46,331 nt of DNA from NCBI GenBank assembly GCA_937920105.1, contig CALETH010000119.1, positions 1 to 46,331 of the forward strand, in the 5' to 3' direction. Positions 36,701-45,454 of the stretch are shown here, in pieces. Origin of the DNA: an uncultured Bacteroidota bacterium. GTDB taxonomy: Bacteria > Bacteroidota > Ignavibacteria > UBA10030 > UBA8401. The translations under genes were made by a program, and so were the position numbers. Positions within the stretch are counted from its first letter, which is position 1. Each line of letters begins with the position of its first letter. The notes beneath the pieces are model-generated. The model saw nothing but the letters and a program-made list of their open reading frames with translations, did no database searches and was not told the origin of the DNA.

Positions 36701-37652
36701 TTCTAAAATCTATAATAACAATATTAACAATACCAACAAATTACCAACAGCCCCCACAGGTCTTCTTGCTACAATTGTCAATGATACCACATTAAACTTT
36801 CGTTGGGACCGCTCTACTGATGCCAACCAAATTGGTACAGCAAATCGTGGTTTAACATACAATCTTGTTGTAGGCACAACACCTGATGGAATAGACAAAC
36901 AGACACCAATGTCCAATGTAACAAACGGTTATCGAAGAGTAGTACTCCTCGGTAATGTAAACCACGATACCACATGGACCTTAAAAGTTGCATCAGGGCA
37001 AACCTATTATTGGGGAGTGCAAGCAATTGATAACAGTTTTGCCGGAGGACCATTTGCCTGGGATAATACAGGAATATTTCTTCCCGTATCATTAACAAAA
37101 TTTAATGCAGTCGCAAAAAATGGTACTGTAATGCTTAACTGGTCAACATCTACAGAGCAAAATAACCATGGATTTAATGTAGAGAAATCAGTAATCAGTC
37201 CTCGGTCATCAGAAAAGCAGTGGAAAAAAGTTGGTTTTGTAGAAGGCAAAGGAAACAGCAATCAAAAAAATACCTACACCTTTATAGATAAAAATATTCT
37301 TGCAGGAAAAACTATTTATCGGTTACAACAAATAGATAATGATGGAAAGGTAAGTTATAGCAAAGAAGTAGAAGTAAATTTTCTACCAGTAATAGTAGAA
37401 GTAGGACAAAATTTCCCCAATCCATTTAATCCAAGTACAACCATTAATTATAAAATCCCAACAAATGGATTTGTAACATTAAAAGTTTATAACATTCTTG
37501 GAGAAGAGGTTGCAACATTGGTGAATGAAGAAAAAGAAACAGGAATTCATCAAGTAAAATTTGATGGAAGTAATTTATCTAGTGGGATGTATTTTTACAA
37601 ATTGACTGCAGGAAAAACTACAGAAATCAAAAAGATGATGTTATTGAAATAA
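33771..37652 (+). CDS. T9SS-secreted surface protein with Fn3 and seven-repeat VCBS propeller
   Basis: A 1293-aa secreted or surface-attached protein. In order: signal peptide (1-20), N-terminal domain with a FAK-type beta region (about 20-235), a CARDB-like domain (about 240-350), three fibronectin III-like repeats (about 352-625), and seven VCBS/FG-GAP repeats (about 628-976). Each VCBS repeat has a calcium-type motif such as GDYDNDGKLDILLTG. Next come another beta domain (about 985-1105), a linker region common in FCB proteins (STSTEQNNHGFNVEKS) and a type IX sorting domain (about 1208-1293) starting GQNFPNPFNPSTTI. Seven repeats fit one closed propeller. Ligand unknown; adhesion or carbohydrate binding is likely. 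Its own strong promoter and two terminators make it monocistronic. Confidence 0.92.
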   Translation: MKKLVLTILLVFATVNIFAQFTTYYNFSSTTQTYTEISGGTVQVSGSNIDNNIINITTPPLCFKASITTLYKQINISANGFITFGTTAPTPTNYAPIASTESYDGAISGVGMDLESIDNSSEIRTGQIGDEFVVQWKNFKRKGAIGDTINFQIRMDTLGSNIKIVYGTIVAGTGSVVFPQVGMRGSNSANDYLCRLVNNGGNWNTSLNGFAKTNVCDFSTSTILPTIGRIYNYKLSNDVRLNSVISPLYAIVNVPSIFTTIVKNVGTGTFTGQTQLASYYKEGNNTSVGPVYSTKTSLPVDDTTSATFTGINAFTPSTSNTYSIKFYIAPNDFNRFNDTLSLTIVAYDTAAKPTVSIDSIRSTKFKLRWNSLQLANNYQLDIATNSSFSANLTTYSNITDTTYIVSSLTANTQYYYRVRATYNYGLLGSYSVTQNTTTAPLPTILAATSLTTNSFTANWNTVVGTTKYRLDVATDSLFNNFVSGYNNLDVGNFLNRSVTTLQSNTYYYYRVRAEGTNWLTDNSSKQQVVTIPLSPTVLSPTIGANNFTARWNAVTGLGAVTYRLDVSTNNLFSTFVTGYNDKNINSDTTSIVTGLLPNTQYYYRLRAVNSGGVSPNTATQNVTTLLSYFSDINNDTLKGVSNGSVMWGDYDNDGKLDILLTGTIDGLNPITKIYHNNGNNNFNTVNTNLPGIYFSSSSFIDYDNDGDLDVFLSGSGTGDITRIYQNNGGTFTDINAGLSGVGAGSSSWGDYDNDGDLDVLVTGYNGSFNISKIYRYNGNNTFTDINAGLVGVSNSSVAWGDYDNDGKLDILLTGHNGATGISKIYRNNGDGTFTDINVGLQEVDFSSVAWGDYNNDSYLDILLTGRNSSNAPISKIYRNNGDGTFTDINVGLQGVQQGSVIWGDNNNDGYLDILLTGSDGLNGMSIIYNNNNGTFSASDTLNANLPGVVNSSVAWGDYDNDGDLDILLTGYTGSQYISKIYNNNINNTNKLPTAPTGLLATIVNDTTLNFRWDRSTDANQIGTANRGLTYNLVVGTTPDGIDKQTPMSNVTNGYRRVVLLGNVNHDTTWTLKVASGQTYYWGVQAIDNSFAGGPFAWDNTGIFLPVSLTKFNAVAKNGTVMLNWSTSTEQNNHGFNVEKSVISPRSSEKQWKKVGFVEGKGNSNQKNTYTFIDKNILAGKTIYRLQQIDNDGKVSYSKEVEVNFLPVIVEVGQNFPNPFNPSTTINYKIPTNGFVTLKVYNILGEEVATLVNEEKETGIHQVKFDGSNLSSGMYFYKLTAGKTTEIKKMMLLK

Positions 37653-37687
37653 AACCATGATTTATAGGATTTAAAGATTATGGTTGT

Positions 37688-37716
37688 AGGGACGGTTGCA
37701 AAACCGTCCCTTTGTA
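37688..37716 (+). terminator. Hairpin terminator after the T9SS surface gene
   Basis: Perfect 10-bp arms AGGGACGGTT (37688-37697) and AACCGTCCCT (37702-37711) with loop GCAA, then TTGTATTTTT. It starts 36 bp after the stop codon. A good rho-independent terminator, although the T-run is broken by G and A. Confidence 0.65.
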
Positions 37717-37750
37717 TTTTTGGTATGATGCAATGACTGAAGTTATTAGT

Positions 37751-37841
37751 GTGGAGCGAAGCCGAAGTGGCACTCAGCGAAATCAAAGTGGCACTGAGCG
37801 AAGTCGAAGTGCCAAGTTGATTTCGACTACGCTCAATCAAC
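37751..37841. repeat. Palindromic repeat copy B with extra tandem 21-bp units
   Basis: Contains three successive near-copies of GCACTGAGCGAAGTCGAAGTG (21 bp) ending at about 37810, followed by GCCAAGTTGATTTCGACTACGCTCAATCAAC. The last 52 bp (37790-37841) align with copy A at 33603-33653. It makes up a quarter of the 373-bp gap between the surface gene and the adaptor gene; the rest holds two terminators and a promoter, and no reading frame I would support. Confidence 0.85.
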
Positions 37842-37861
37842 AAAAGATTATTATGAATTGT

Positions 37862-37893
37862 AAGAGCGGACGAAAGTCCGCTCTTTTGTTTTT
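37862..37893 (+). terminator. Strong hairpin terminator upstream of the efflux operon
   Basis: Perfect arms AAGAGCGGAC (37862-37871) and GTCCGCTCTT (37876-37885) with loop GAAA, followed by TTGTTTTT. It separates transcription of the surface gene from the exporter operon. The stem sequence is also of the dispersed-repeat type, so it may have been recruited as a terminator. Confidence 0.7.
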
Positions 37894-37951
37894 ATAAAGC
37901 AATTCCCAATAATAAAAAAATGAAATATTTTTTTTCTCACATTTAAGATTC

Positions 37952-37979
37952 TTGACATTAAAAACCTAAAAATTATTCT
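37952..37979 (+). promoter_or_regulatory. Sigma70-type promoter for the exporter operon
   Basis: A perfect -35 TTGACA (37952-37957), a 16-bp spacer and TATTCT (37974-37979, 4 of 6). It lies 46 bp before the adaptor start, directly after the terminator at 37862, and would drive the adaptor, permease and TolC genes. Confidence 0.6.
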
Positions 37980-38025
37980 ATTATTGCTATTTATTTTTGG
38001 CGTGTTATTTGCTTGCTAAGAAATA

Positions 38026-39288
38026 ATGAAATTTCTTAAAAAACATTTTGTTATATCTATTATCATTGGAACAATTGCACTAGCAATTATACTGTGGTTT
38101 TTATTTTTTACACCAAATGAAAATCAAAATGAAATTCTTATTTCTCCAAAACAAGGAAAATTTTTGGTAACTGTAACAACAACCGGAGAACTGAAAGCAA
38201 TTAATGCTATTGAAATTATGCCACCTATGGAATTACGAAATATTCAAATATGGCAAGTCAAAATTGCAAAACTTGTACCGGAAGGAACAATGGTAAAAAA
38301 AGGAGATTTTGTTGCAGAATTAGATAAATCTGATTTAGACAACAAAATTAAAGATGTAAAAGCCATAATAGAAAAACTGGAATCTCAATACACACAACAA
38401 AAAATAGATACAACGTTATCACTTTCAAAAGAGCGAGATAATCTTCTTAATCTTCAAAGTGGTATTGAAGAAAAGAAACTGGAAAAAGAGCAATCCATAT
38501 ATGAAACCCCGGCTGTACAACGGCAAGTAGCAATTGCGTATGAACGAGCACAGCGTGATTATGAACAAGCGATAAAAAACTACGCATTAAAAATTCAACA
38601 AGAAAAAACTAAAACTAAATTAGTACAGACTGATTTAATAAAGGAAAAACAAAAATTAGAACAATATCAAAAATTGATGGAAAGTTTAACCATCAAATCC
38701 CCGTCAGAAGGAATGGTAGTGTATGCACGTGAGTGGGATGGGGGAAAAAGAACCATTGGTTCTACAGTGTATGTTGGTGAAAAATATGCAATTGCAACGT
38801 TACCAGATTTAGGTGCAATGGAATCCGTAACCTATGTCAATGAAATAGATATTCAAAAAATAAAACTTTGGCAGCAGGTACAAGTGTCTGTTGATGCAGT
38901 TCCTAATAAAATAATAAAAGGTACAATTACCGATATAGCCAATGTTGGTGGACAAAGTAGAATGTCTGAAGCAAAAGTTTTTGAAACAAAAGTAGCACTA
39001 TCGGAAAAAGACGTAAACTTTCGTCCGGGATTTACTACAATGAATAAAATTATCGTTGCAACCCTAGATAGTGTTATCTTCATTCCTCTTGAATGTGTAC
39101 ATACTCAAGACACCACAACATATATCTATAAAAAAAGAAAAAATGAAATTGTTAAGCAACAAGTTCAACTTGGAATGATGAATGATAATGATGTAGTAAT
39201 TCTCAAAGGTGTAAATAAAACAGATGAAATTTTTCTTTCTATTCCTTCAGAAAAAGAAAATATTTCTTTTGTAATGCTTAATAAATGA
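38026..39288 (+). CDS. Periplasmic adaptor of a tripartite exporter (HlyD/MacA-type)
   Basis: A 420-aa membrane-fusion protein: one N-terminal membrane anchor (about 9-29), a barrel-sandwich half with VTTTGELKAINAIEI and GTMVKKGDFVAELD (about 45-105), and a long coiled coil rich in K/E/Q (about 105-225). The second lipoyl half (SLTIKSPSEGMVVYA) and C-terminal beta-barrel and membrane-proximal domains (to 420) follow. It links an inner-membrane permease to TolC. ATG at 38026. It is followed after 4 bp by the permease gene. The exported substrate is unknown. Confidence 0.9.
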   Translation: MKFLKKHFVISIIIGTIALAIILWFLFFTPNENQNEILISPKQGKFLVTVTTTGELKAINAIEIMPPMELRNIQIWQVKIAKLVPEGTMVKKGDFVAELDKSDLDNKIKDVKAIIEKLESQYTQQKIDTTLSLSKERDNLLNLQSGIEEKKLEKEQSIYETPAVQRQVAIAYERAQRDYEQAIKNYALKIQQEKTKTKLVQTDLIKEKQKLEQYQKLMESLTIKSPSEGMVVYAREWDGGKRTIGSTVYVGEKYAIATLPDLGAMESVTYVNEIDIQKIKLWQQVQVSVDAVPNKIIKGTITDIANVGGQSRMSEAKVFETKVALSEKDVNFRPGFTTMNKIIVATLDSVIFIPLECVHTQDTTTYIYKKRKNEIVKQQVQLGMMNDNDVVILKGVNKTDEIFLSIPSEKENISFVMLNK

Positions 39289-39292
39289 AAAT

Positions 39293-40624
39293 ATGCTTCA
39301 AAAATTTATCTATACAATTGCCATTTCTACACTTGCACTTCGCAACAATAAACTCAGAGCAATCCTTGCATCATTAGGAGTAATGTTCGGAGTTGCATCA
39401 GTTATTGCAATGCTCGCTATTGGAAGCGGAGCACAAAAAGAAATTCTTGAACAAATGAAATCCCTCGGTACAAATAATATTATTGTAAAATCAATTTTTT
39501 TGAAAGAAGAAAATACTAATAAAGAAAATCAGCACCAAGGAAAACGTTTTTCACCCGGTGTAACAATAGCAGATGTAATAAATATAGAAACCATTCCCCA
39601 TGTTCACTATGTTACTTCTGAAATTTTTTCAGATGCAACCGCATTGCACAATGAAAGAAGTGAAAAAGTAAAAGTAGTTGGTGTCAGTGAATCGTATTTT
39701 GCAATCTCAAAAATAGAATTGTTTCAAGGAGATTTTTTTTCTTCTCTTCATTATAAAAATACTATTCCTGTTTGTTTGATTGGATATGGTATTAAAGTAA
39801 AATTTTTTATCGGAGAAAATCCGATAGGAAAAATGATTAAATGTGGCAATGTATGGTTTAGAATTATTGGAATTCTTAAAGAAAGAAAAAGCAGCAATAA
39901 AAATATTCAACAATTAGGAAGAGGGGATTACAATATGGATATCTATCTTCCCATCCAAACATTTCTTTTGCGATATGAAAATCGTACGCTCGTAACACAA
40001 AAAAATATTGCAAAAAGAGAAGAAGAAAAAGCACTATCGAAATGGTATCCCAAAAATACACAACCACAAAATTATCATCAATTAGATTTTTTAACAGTAC
40101 AAGTAGATGATGTTCGTTATATCGGGACAGTTGCTGAAATTATCAATAGAATGTTGCAACGAAAACATAATGATGTAAAAGATTTTGAAATCATTATTCC
40201 GAAACTTCTCCTTGAGCAAGAACAAAAAGCGAAAGATATTTTTAATGCAGTCTTGGGAACTATAGCATCAATTTCATTACTCGTTGGTGGAATTGGCATT
40301 ATGAACATTATGCTTGCCTCTGTGTTGGAACGCATTAAAGAAATCGGAATACGGCGTTCCGTTGGAGCAACAAAAAAAGATATTGTGCTCCAATTTCTTA
40401 ATGAAGCAGTAGCAATTAGTATCACCGGCGGAATTTTTGGTCTTGGAGTCGGAATTCTGATAAGTTATATCATAGAAAAAAGCACAGGAATACTTACAGT
40501 TATTTCTCCATTCTCAATCATTATTTCTCTTGTAGTTTCTCTTTCTATAGGATTATTGTTTGGAATCTTTCCAGCAAAAAAAGCCGCAGAACAAAATCCT
40601 ATTGATGCATTACGATATGAATAG
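39293..40624 (+). CDS. MacB-type ABC transporter permease (no ATPase domain)
   Basis: A 443-aa permease with a first helix (about 25-47, LRAILASLGVMFGVASVIA), a periplasmic MacB-PCD domain (about 48-300), and three C-terminal helices (about 318-345, 368-392 and 405-430). The FtsX signature is visible: GIGIMNIMLASVLERIKEIGIRR in overlapping short pieces. It ends NPIDALRYE. The N-terminal ATP-binding domain of E. coli MacB is absent, so a separate ATPase is needed; none is in the window. ATG at 39293, 4 bp after the adaptor stop; TolC gene follows after 2 bp. Confidence 0.9.
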   Translation: MLQKFIYTIAISTLALRNNKLRAILASLGVMFGVASVIAMLAIGSGAQKEILEQMKSLGTNNIIVKSIFLKEENTNKENQHQGKRFSPGVTIADVINIETIPHVHYVTSEIFSDATALHNERSEKVKVVGVSESYFAISKIELFQGDFFSSLHYKNTIPVCLIGYGIKVKFFIGENPIGKMIKCGNVWFRIIGILKERKSSNKNIQQLGRGDYNMDIYLPIQTFLLRYENRTLVTQKNIAKREEEKALSKWYPKNTQPQNYHQLDFLTVQVDDVRYIGTVAEIINRMLQRKHNDVKDFEIIIPKLLLEQEQKAKDIFNAVLGTIASISLLVGGIGIMNIMLASVLERIKEIGIRRSVGATKKDIVLQFLNEAVAISITGGIFGLGVGILISYIIEKSTGILTVISPFSIIISLVVSLSIGLLFGIFPAKKAAEQNPIDALRYE

Positions 40625-40626
40625 TT

Positions 40627-42111
40627 ATGAACAAAATTTTTTTATTCATACCAATATTTCTTTTTGTACAAGAAATATACAGTCAAGAAAAAGATACAAT
40701 GTATCTTTCATTGGAAGAGTGCGTTACTATGGCAAAAAAACAAAGTGCATCATTAACTACCGCCCATGATGCACTTAAAAACAAAAAACTTTCCTACCGT
40801 CTTTCTCAATTAGATATCTTACCGCAAATTTCATTAACAGCAAATGCACCCGGTTTTACTCGTTCTATTATTTCCGTCGTACAACCAGATGGAAAAACAA
40901 TGTTTGTTTCTCAAAATCAAATGTCATCATCATTAAATTTTTCTGTCACTCAAAAAGTTCCATTTACTGGTGGAGATTTATCACTATCATCTAGTGTGAG
41001 TAGAGTAGATGTATTGGAAACAGAAAAAACACTCTATAATTTTTCTCCAATAGTATTAAGTTTGAATCAACCATTATTTAAAACCAATATAGTACGATGG
41101 GAACAAAAAGCGGCAGATATTGAATACCAAATTGCTGAAAAAGAATTTTCGGAAGCCGTTGAAAAAATTGCTGTGGATATTACTGCTCAATTTTTTGAAT
41201 CCTATAATGCCCAACTAGATATTGAAAACGCACAATTAAATTTGGCTTTACAGGATACACTTTATAAAATTTCACAAGGACGTTATAGAATTGGGAAAAT
41301 TGATGAAAATGATGTATTGCAAAGTGAAATAGCATTATTTAATGCAAAAACTCAAAACATCAGTGTGCAATTACAGTACGAACGCTCTCTTACTAAATTT
41401 AAAATGGAATTAAAAATACCATCGGAAAAAAAAATTATTTTTATTCCACCACAAAATATTCCGTTATTTAATGTTGATGCACAACAAGCACTTCAAGAAG
41501 CAAAAATGAATAGAAGTGATGTTCTAAAACATCAACTTCAGCAATTAAAAAATGAGCAAGCCATTACCGAAGCAAAACTCAGTAATACTTTTTCTGCAAA
41601 CCTACAAGTAAGTGTCGGCTTTAATCAAAGAGCATTTGAAGTTTCTGAAAAAACACATCCTAATATTATGGATAATCAACAATTTAGTATAGGAGTCCAA
41701 ATTCCATTATTGCAGTGGGGGAAAAGAAATATTATTATTGAACAAACATTAATAGAAGAAAAAAAACTTCAAGAAACGATAGAAAAAGAAAAAAAGAATT
41801 TTGAAGAAGAAATCACATCCCATATTCTTCAACTTGAACAATCACAACAAAAAATTATTTTTGCACAAAAAACGGATACACTTTCTCAACGACGTTTTAC
41901 CGTTGCCAAAGCACGATATTTTATTGGCAAAATAGATTTTAATCAACTCTTAATAATACAACGAGAAAAAGACGAAGCACAACGAAATTATCAAAAGATA
42001 CTATTAGAATATTGGAAAGAATATTATCAATTACGATATCTAACATTATATGATTTTGAAAAAAACGAATCTATCCACCGTACTACAGATTTTTTAGACA
42101 ATATTAAGTAA
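40627..42111 (+). CDS. TolC-family outer-membrane efflux protein
   Basis: A 494-aa outer-membrane channel. Signal peptide about 1-19 (ending EIYSQ), then two OEP repeats (about 25-240 and 250-480). Typical motifs are LSLEECVTMAKKQSA, LDILPQISLTAN, and RYRIGKIDENDVLQSE, where the repeat of the second half is ARYFIGKIDFNQLL. Long helices with Q/K/E make up the periplasmic barrel. It is the third gene of the adaptor-permease-TolC operon. ATG at 40627 two bases after the permease stop. Confidence 0.92.
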   Translation: MNKIFLFIPIFLFVQEIYSQEKDTMYLSLEECVTMAKKQSASLTTAHDALKNKKLSYRLSQLDILPQISLTANAPGFTRSIISVVQPDGKTMFVSQNQMSSSLNFSVTQKVPFTGGDLSLSSSVSRVDVLETEKTLYNFSPIVLSLNQPLFKTNIVRWEQKAADIEYQIAEKEFSEAVEKIAVDITAQFFESYNAQLDIENAQLNLALQDTLYKISQGRYRIGKIDENDVLQSEIALFNAKTQNISVQLQYERSLTKFKMELKIPSEKKIIFIPPQNIPLFNVDAQQALQEAKMNRSDVLKHQLQQLKNEQAITEAKLSNTFSANLQVSVGFNQRAFEVSEKTHPNIMDNQQFSIGVQIPLLQWGKRNIIIEQTLIEEKKLQETIEKEKKNFEEEITSHILQLEQSQQKIIFAQKTDTLSQRRFTVAKARYFIGKIDFNQLLIIQREKDEAQRNYQKILLEYWKEYYQLRYLTLYDFEKNESIHRTTDFLDNIK

Positions 42112-42200
42112 AAATTATCTGTTCTAAAAAATATTTTTTATTTTGTAAATACTTTGCTTATACTATAAATAATTTTTTAAAAACCTCATTTTCATTATTA

Positions 42201-45200
42201 ATGCAAGTATTGTACAAATTTCTTTTCTTTTCCCTTCTTATTTATACCTCTTCATTTTCACAAGATGAGTTAAAATTTTCTCACCTTACTATGGAAGATG
42301 GATTATCACAAAGTACAATAGGGGTAATTCTTGAAGATAAGTATGGATTTATTTGGTTTGGTACTCAAGCCGGTCTAAATAGATATGATGGTTATGAATT
42401 TGTAGTTTTTAAGAATAATCCAGATGATTCTCTTTCAATTTCTAATGATTATATTCGTGCTTTATATGAAGATAAAGAAGGATGTTTATGGATAGGAACA
42501 CAAAATGGTTTAAATTATTATAATCCCCGTCAACCGTTGAAAGGATTTAAAAAATATTTTCATAATCCTCAGGATATTACATCACTTAGTGGTAATCAAA
42601 TTTATAGTATTTATGAAGATAAAGAAGGAATTCTATGGATTGGAACATTTGATGGAGGTTTAAATAAATTTGATAAGAAAACACAAAAATTTATTTCTTA
42701 TCAACATAATGATAAAAATCCTAAAAGTATCAGTGATAATTCTATTTGGTGTATCAAAGAAGATAAAAAAGGTAAACTTTATATAGGTACACTACGTGGT
42801 GGGCTTAATATCTTTGATAAAAAAACAGAAACTTTTACATACTACCTGCATAATCCTAAAAACCCAAACAGTATTAATTATAATAATGTTCAAGCATTAT
42901 GGATAGATAATAATGATAGAGTGTGGATTGGGATGTATGGTGGTGGAGTTGATATATTATATACTTCTTCAGAAAAATTTATTCATATACCACCATCTCA
43001 ATTAACAAGTAATAAAATTACTTTTATTCTTGGTGATACTTACGGTCGGTTATGGTTTGCTACAGATAATGGTGGACTTAATGTAATTGATATAAAAGAA
43101 TATCCTCATATTAACCCACAAACCAAGTTTACATTTAGAAATTACAAAAATAATCCATTTAACTCTCAAAGTTTAGCTAGTGATAGAATAATGTCAATCT
43201 ATGAAGATAAAAATGGTAGATTATGGTTTGGATTATTAGCTAGTGGGATTGATAAACTTGATAAAAATTTTAAACAAATTTATCACTATAAACATAATCC
43301 TAAAAATTTATCAAGTTTAATAAATAATGGTGTTTGGGCTTTTTGTGAAGATATAGAAAAAAGAATATGGATAGGTACAAGTAGTGGTATTAGTATTTTG
43401 CAAAATAATGAAATGATGTTTCATTACCAACATAAACCTAATAATAGTTATTCACTACATAGTAATACTATTTTATCACTTCTTTCGTCATATAATGGAG
43501 ATATATGGATTGGTACACAAGATGGATTATCACAATTTGATGGAAAAACAAAAAAATTTAAAAATTTAAACAACAGTAAAACGTTTGCTCCTATAAAAAA
43601 CAGTTATGTTGGTTCTTTATTTGAAGATAGTAAAAAAAATATATGGATTGGTACATGGAATGGATTGTATGAATACAATACTACAAAAAATACATTTATA
43701 GGTTATAAGCATGATTTAAGAGATTCTACAACTATTCATAGTAACATTATACTATGTATCGAAGAAAAAAATGATTCACTTCTATGGATTGGAACAAATG
43801 AAGGAATTAATGTTATGAACATACTAACAAAAAAATTTACTAAAATACCTCAAGTTGTAAATAGTTACATTATAGTATTGTATAAAGATAAAGAAGAAAA
43901 TATATGGATTGGTACAGCAAGTGAAGGGATATATAAATATGAGCATAATACGCAAAGATTTCTCCACTATGGAGAAAAAGAAGGAATTCCTGATAATACT
44001 ATTTATTCAATAGTAGAAGATAATTCAAAAAATATTTGGATAAGTACAAATAAAGGAATAACAAAATTTAATCCACAAACACTTAGTGCAAAAACATATA
44101 CACAACGAGATGGACTACAAGCAGATGAATTTAATCGATTGGCAGGGATAAAAAAAACTAATGGTGAATTGTTTTTTGGTGGTATTAATGGATTCAATAG
44201 ATTTTTTCCTGAAAAAATAAAAGAAAACCCTCACATTCCCCCAGTCTATATAACATCAATAAAGAAATTTAATACAGAAGTAAAATTACCAACATCAACT
44301 TTTTTAACGGATTCTCTACAATTTAATTATGATGATTATGTTCTTTCATTTCAATTTACTTCATTAGATTTTACATCACCCAGGGATAATCAATATGCAT
44401 ATGCATTAGAAGGATTCGATAAAGAATGGACTTATTCTGGTAATCGTCGATTTGCTACATATACCAACCTTAATCCAGGTGAATATATTTTTAGAGTGAA
44501 AGCATCAAATAATGATGGTGTGTGGAATGAAAAAGGTACTTCATTACACATTACAATTTTACCACCATTTTGGCAAACATGGATTTTTAAAATTAGTGTA
44601 TTGTGTGTTACATTACTTGGATTATATTCTATCTATCGTTGGAGAGTCTATGCAGTACAATCACAAAATAAAAAGTTAGAAAAAATTGTTTCTGAACGAA
44701 CAAAAGAACTTGAAGAAAAAAATATCCAAATATCAAAACAAAATTCGCAACTACAAGAACTTAACGAAAAGAAAAATGAATTTATTGGAATTATTTCACA
44801 TGACCTTCGTAATCCATTGACTATTATAATGAGTTATGCAAAAATTTTGGTGAAAGAAATCGAAGTACTTAAAAATGAGCGATACACAAAAATGCTTCAA
44901 CGTATCATGAAATCATCAGAACATACTAAACGATTAGTGGATGAAATGCTTGATATCTCTGCTATTGAAGCAGGAAATATTAGATTGCAAAAATCAAATA
45001 TTAATCTTGTGGAAATAATTGATGAGTGTATAGAAGTTTATAACACATCAGCTATGAATAAAAATATTCAAATCCATTATGGAAAAAATATTTCTTTTCC
45101 CAACATTCAAGCAGATAAAACACGATTGATTGAAGTCATAGAAAATCTTCTCAGCAATGCCATCAAATATACTTACCAAGGTGGTTCAATTATTATTTCA

Positions 45201-45449
45201 CACGAAACCGCTTCAAATTTTATTACCACACATATCAAAGATACTGGCCAAGGATTAGATGAAAATGATTTGAAAGAAGTATTCTCATCCTATAAAAAAT
45301 TAAGTGCTAAACCCACTGGTGGAGAAACCAGTACGGGATTAGGCCTCGCCATCACCAAAAAAATTGTTGAAGCACACAAAGGAAAAATTTGGCTCACCAG
45401 CGAAAAAGGAAAAGGAGCAACCTTTAGTTTTTCTCTTCCTCTCAATTAA
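42201..45449 (+). CDS. Two-component regulator propeller sensor histidine kinase
   Basis: A 1082-aa membrane sensor. Signal peptide (about 1-20), then 14 Reg_prop-type repeats (about 25-675, each near LWIGT..GL..), enough for two seven-bladed propellers. A Y_Y_Y domain follows (about 690-775, YALEGFDKEW), one transmembrane helix (about 792-812), a coiled coil (about 818-858), HisKA with the phospho-acceptor H867 in ISHDLRNPLT, and an ATPase domain with NLLSNAIKYT, DTGQGLDEN and GLGLAITKKI. Unlike complete hybrid (HTCS) sensors it has no receiver or DNA-binding domain, so it needs a separate response regulator, not present here. It follows the exporter operon by 89 bp. ATG at 42201. Confidence 0.92.
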   Translation: MQVLYKFLFFSLLIYTSSFSQDELKFSHLTMEDGLSQSTIGVILEDKYGFIWFGTQAGLNRYDGYEFVVFKNNPDDSLSISNDYIRALYEDKEGCLWIGTQNGLNYYNPRQPLKGFKKYFHNPQDITSLSGNQIYSIYEDKEGILWIGTFDGGLNKFDKKTQKFISYQHNDKNPKSISDNSIWCIKEDKKGKLYIGTLRGGLNIFDKKTETFTYYLHNPKNPNSINYNNVQALWIDNNDRVWIGMYGGGVDILYTSSEKFIHIPPSQLTSNKITFILGDTYGRLWFATDNGGLNVIDIKEYPHINPQTKFTFRNYKNNPFNSQSLASDRIMSIYEDKNGRLWFGLLASGIDKLDKNFKQIYHYKHNPKNLSSLINNGVWAFCEDIEKRIWIGTSSGISILQNNEMMFHYQHKPNNSYSLHSNTILSLLSSYNGDIWIGTQDGLSQFDGKTKKFKNLNNSKTFAPIKNSYVGSLFEDSKKNIWIGTWNGLYEYNTTKNTFIGYKHDLRDSTTIHSNIILCIEEKNDSLLWIGTNEGINVMNILTKKFTKIPQVVNSYIIVLYKDKEENIWIGTASEGIYKYEHNTQRFLHYGEKEGIPDNTIYSIVEDNSKNIWISTNKGITKFNPQTLSAKTYTQRDGLQADEFNRLAGIKKTNGELFFGGINGFNRFFPEKIKENPHIPPVYITSIKKFNTEVKLPTSTFLTDSLQFNYDDYVLSFQFTSLDFTSPRDNQYAYALEGFDKEWTYSGNRRFATYTNLNPGEYIFRVKASNNDGVWNEKGTSLHITILPPFWQTWIFKISVLCVTLLGLYSIYRWRVYAVQSQNKKLEKIVSERTKELEEKNIQISKQNSQLQELNEKKNEFIGIISHDLRNPLTIIMSYAKILVKEIEVLKNERYTKMLQRIMKSSEHTKRLVDEMLDISAIEAGNIRLQKSNINLVEIIDECIEVYNTSAMNKNIQIHYGKNISFPNIQADKTRLIEVIENLLSNAIKYTYQGGSIIISHETASNFITTHIKDTGQGLDENDLKEVFSSYKKLSAKPTGGETSTGLGLAITKKIVEAHKGKIWLTSEKGKGATFSFSLPLN

Positions 45450-45454
45450 TAAAC

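Noticed and set aside
37751..37811. 21-bp units resembling short CRISPR repeats
   Set aside because: Units are directly adjacent with no spacers and match a palindromic intergenic repeat present elsewhere.
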